Shown: positions 62,595-64,000 of the stretch, piece after piece
Position numbering within the stretch: position 1 is the stretch's first letter
Layout: the number at the start of each line of letters is the position of its first letter
Assembly: GCF_004124325.1 (NCBI RefSeq)
Contig: NZ_QBDT01000001.1
Location: forward strand, 7,316,001 to 7,380,000
Direction of reading: 5' to 3'
From: Streptomyces sp. L2
Lineage (GTDB): Bacteria; Actinomycetota; Actinomycetes; Streptomycetales; Streptomycetaceae
DNA: 64,000 nucleotides
Program-made: the position numbers and the translations under genes
Notes under the pieces: generated by a model
The model's input: only the letters and a program-made list of their open reading frames with translations
What the model was told of the DNA's origin: nothing
The model's database searches: none

Positions 62595-64000
62595 TCAGCC
62601 CGCGGCGGGCGGTTCCGGCGGGACCAGGCCGCGGCGGTGGGCGATCGCCACCGCCTCCGTGCGGCTCGCGGCGCCCAGTTTGGCGAGGATGTTGGACACG
62701 TGGACGCTCGCCGTCTTGCCCGTGATGAACAGTTCCTCGCCGATCTGCCGGTTGCTGCGGCCCCGGGCGAGCAGGCGCAGCACGTCCTGCTCGCGGGCGG
62801 TCAGCGGGGAGTCGCCGCCCGCGTCGGCGGCGGTGTCCGTGAGACGGCCGCGCCGGAGCAGCGCGTCGGTCCGCCGCAGCAGCGGAACGGCGCCGAGCGC
62901 GGCCGCCGTCCGACGGGCCGCGCGCGCCGGCCCGGCCGCCTCCGTACGGCGCCCGACGGCCAGCAGCGCCTCCGCGTGCCGCAGCCGGCAGCGCGCCTGC
63001 TCGTAGGGATCGCCGTAGCCGAAGGCGGCGACCGCCTTCTCCCAGGCCGCCGGATCCGGCCCCGACACCGCCGTGGCGTACTCCGCCTCGGCCCGGGCCA
63101 GCCAGGCCTGCCCCTCGGGGCCCTGCGGGCGGCCCTCCTCGTCCTGCGCGGCCGTGGCTCGCGCCGCCTCGATCAGCTCGTCCGCGAGCCCGGCCCGGCG
63201 GGGCTCGTCCGCGAATCCGGCCCGGCGGGCCTGCTCCCGCGAGTCGCCGGCGGCCCGGTCGGCGACCGCCGCCAGGGCCAGGGCCGCGAGGCGGACCGTG
63301 ACGCCGGGCCGGCGGCCGGAGTCGTCGACGAGCGCCGCGACCGTGGCCCGCATCCGCTCCACCGCCGCCTCCGCGTCACCGCGCAGGGCGGCGGCGTCCG
63401 TCAGCACGATGCCCGCGATCAGCGTGCCCATCCAGGTGAACGGCCCCGCCAGCAGCGCCTCGGCCCGCACGGCCGTGTTCCCGTCGCCGCGCGCCACCGC
63501 CACGTAGAGCGCGGGCCCCACGATGTGCCCGGGCAGACCGGCGGCCGCGTCCAGGCACTCGTCCCAGCGCCCCAGCGTGTACAGCACCAGCAGCTGGAGA
63601 TAGCGCATCTCCAGCGGATACGGCGACGACAGCAGCCCGGCCCGGCGGGCCCGCTCCAGACCCTCGGTCAGCAGCGGCAGGCACTCACCGAGATCGCCGG
63701 CCTCGAACGCGCCCATGGCCAGGCTGAACAGGGCCCGCATCTCCACGGGACCGTGCCCGGCGGACCGGGCCAGCTCCCGGGCCTGACGCAGCCGCGCCCG
63801 CCCCTCCGGGGAGCGCCGGCCGCCGCCTTCGAGACCGGCCAGGGAGATCAGCAGATCGGCCCGGGCATCGGTGACACCCAGCTCCTCGGCCGCCCGCAGC
63901 GCCTGGTGGGCGATGCGCAGCGCGGCGGCGTCCTCACCGACCTGGCGGGCCGCCATCGCGTGGGTGGCCGCCGCCCACACCCACGTCCGGGACGGCGGCT
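62595..64000 (-). CDS. LuxR-family regulator with large TPR/ATPase-type body (C-terminal part)
   Basis: The C-terminal 460 or more residues of a protein that continues past the window end. The first part is helical repeats rich in Ala (LRIAHQALRAAEELG, MRALFSLAMGAFEAGDLGECLPLLTEGLERARRAG), and the last 65 residues are a LuxR HTH (SPLTAREQDVLRLLARGRSNRQIGEELFITGKTASVHVSNILAKLGAASRTEAVAIAHRRGL). This layout is typical of LAL (MalT-like) regulators, whose N-terminal ATPase would lie beyond the window. Convergent with the SGNH gene. Confidence 0.9.
   Translation of the reverse strand, partial: PPSRTWVWAAATHAMAARQVGEDAAALRIAHQALRAAEELGVTDARADLLISLAGLEGGGRRSPEGRARLRQARELARSAGHGPVEMRALFSLAMGAFEAGDLGECLPLLTEGLERARRAGLLSSPYPLEMRYLQLLVLYTLGRWDECLDAAAGLPGHIVGPALYVAVARGDGNTAVRAEALLAGPFTWMGTLIAGIVLTDAAALRGDAEAAVERMRATVAALVDDSGRRPGVTVRLAALALAAVADRAAGDSREQARRAGFADEPRRAGLADELIEAARATAAQDEEGRPQGPEGQAWLARAEAEYATAVSGPDPAAWEKAVAAFGYGDPYEQARCRLRHAEALLAVGRRTEAAGPARAARRTAAALGAVPLLRRTDALLRRGRLTDTAADAGGDSPLTAREQDVLRLLARGRSNRQIGEELFITGKTASVHVSNILAKLGAASRTEAVAIAHRRGLVPPEPPAAG

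Overview
The window is high-GC actinobacterial DNA and almost certainly a Streptomyces chromosome. The signs are a long chaplin with a sortase signal, an SsgA-like sporulation protein, a melC1-melC2 tyrosinase operon, a streptophobe-family membrane protein, a 2-methylisoborneol (2-MIB) operon, a BldN-era style set of sigma and anti-sigma proteins, frequent GTG/TTG starts and several probable leaderless genes. Gene content is mixed housekeeping and accessory, of the kind found away from the conserved core.

Layout. 0-7 kb: hydrolase tail, asparagine synthase, secreted tripeptidyl aminopeptidase, chaplin, two GNAT proteins. 7-16 kb: small GlsB-type membrane protein, a secreted protein, and an aminosugar-type cluster (GH2 exo-glucosaminidase, ROK repressor, APC permease) tied together by matching operators and good promoters; a 14-bp tandem repeat array fills the ROK-GH2 gap. 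16-21 kb: SPW membrane protein, an ECF42 sigma factor with its DGPF/YciI partner, and an aldehyde dehydrogenase gene destroyed by an IS200/IS605 element (frameshifted tnpA, intact tnpB). 21-28 kb: frameshifted aldo/keto reductase, BlaI-M56 peptidase pair, adenosine deaminase, DinB protein, LysR-aldo/keto reductase divergent pair. 28-37 kb: an Rv1747-like double-FHA ABC transporter with two unknown partners, streptophobe protein, DUF6777 surface protein with a poly-serine tail, an anti-sigma-like ATPase facing a SigF/B-type sigma factor, and a ClgR-like regulator. 37-41 kb: the 2-MIB operon (family 2B encapsulin shell, 2-MIB synthase, GPP C-methyltransferase). 41-48 kb: VOC protein, RNase H with a zinc-finger-like tail, tyrosinase operon, flavin monooxygenase, MFS-TetR operon with tandem operators. 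48-57 kb: a LysR/SDR deletion scar, aldo/keto reductase, SsgA-like protein, F420 oxidoreductase, a transmembrane pseudokinase, threonine dehydratase, and a TPR-polyprenyl synthase operon behind an AT-rich operator. 57-64 kb: AIM24 protein, serine hydrolase, M4 metalloprotease, SGNH esterase, and the C-terminal part of a LuxR-family regulator that runs off the end.

Main points for a second look: the 14-bp array; the encapsulin operon whose terpene synthase lacks the long N-terminal extension thought to load it into the shell; the pseudokinase; the IS605 replacement of an ALDH gene; and a window-wide habit of short (11-21 bp) tandem duplications in intergenic DNA. No tRNA, rRNA or CRISPR array was seen. 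All functional calls rest on reading motifs by eye; no database search was run.
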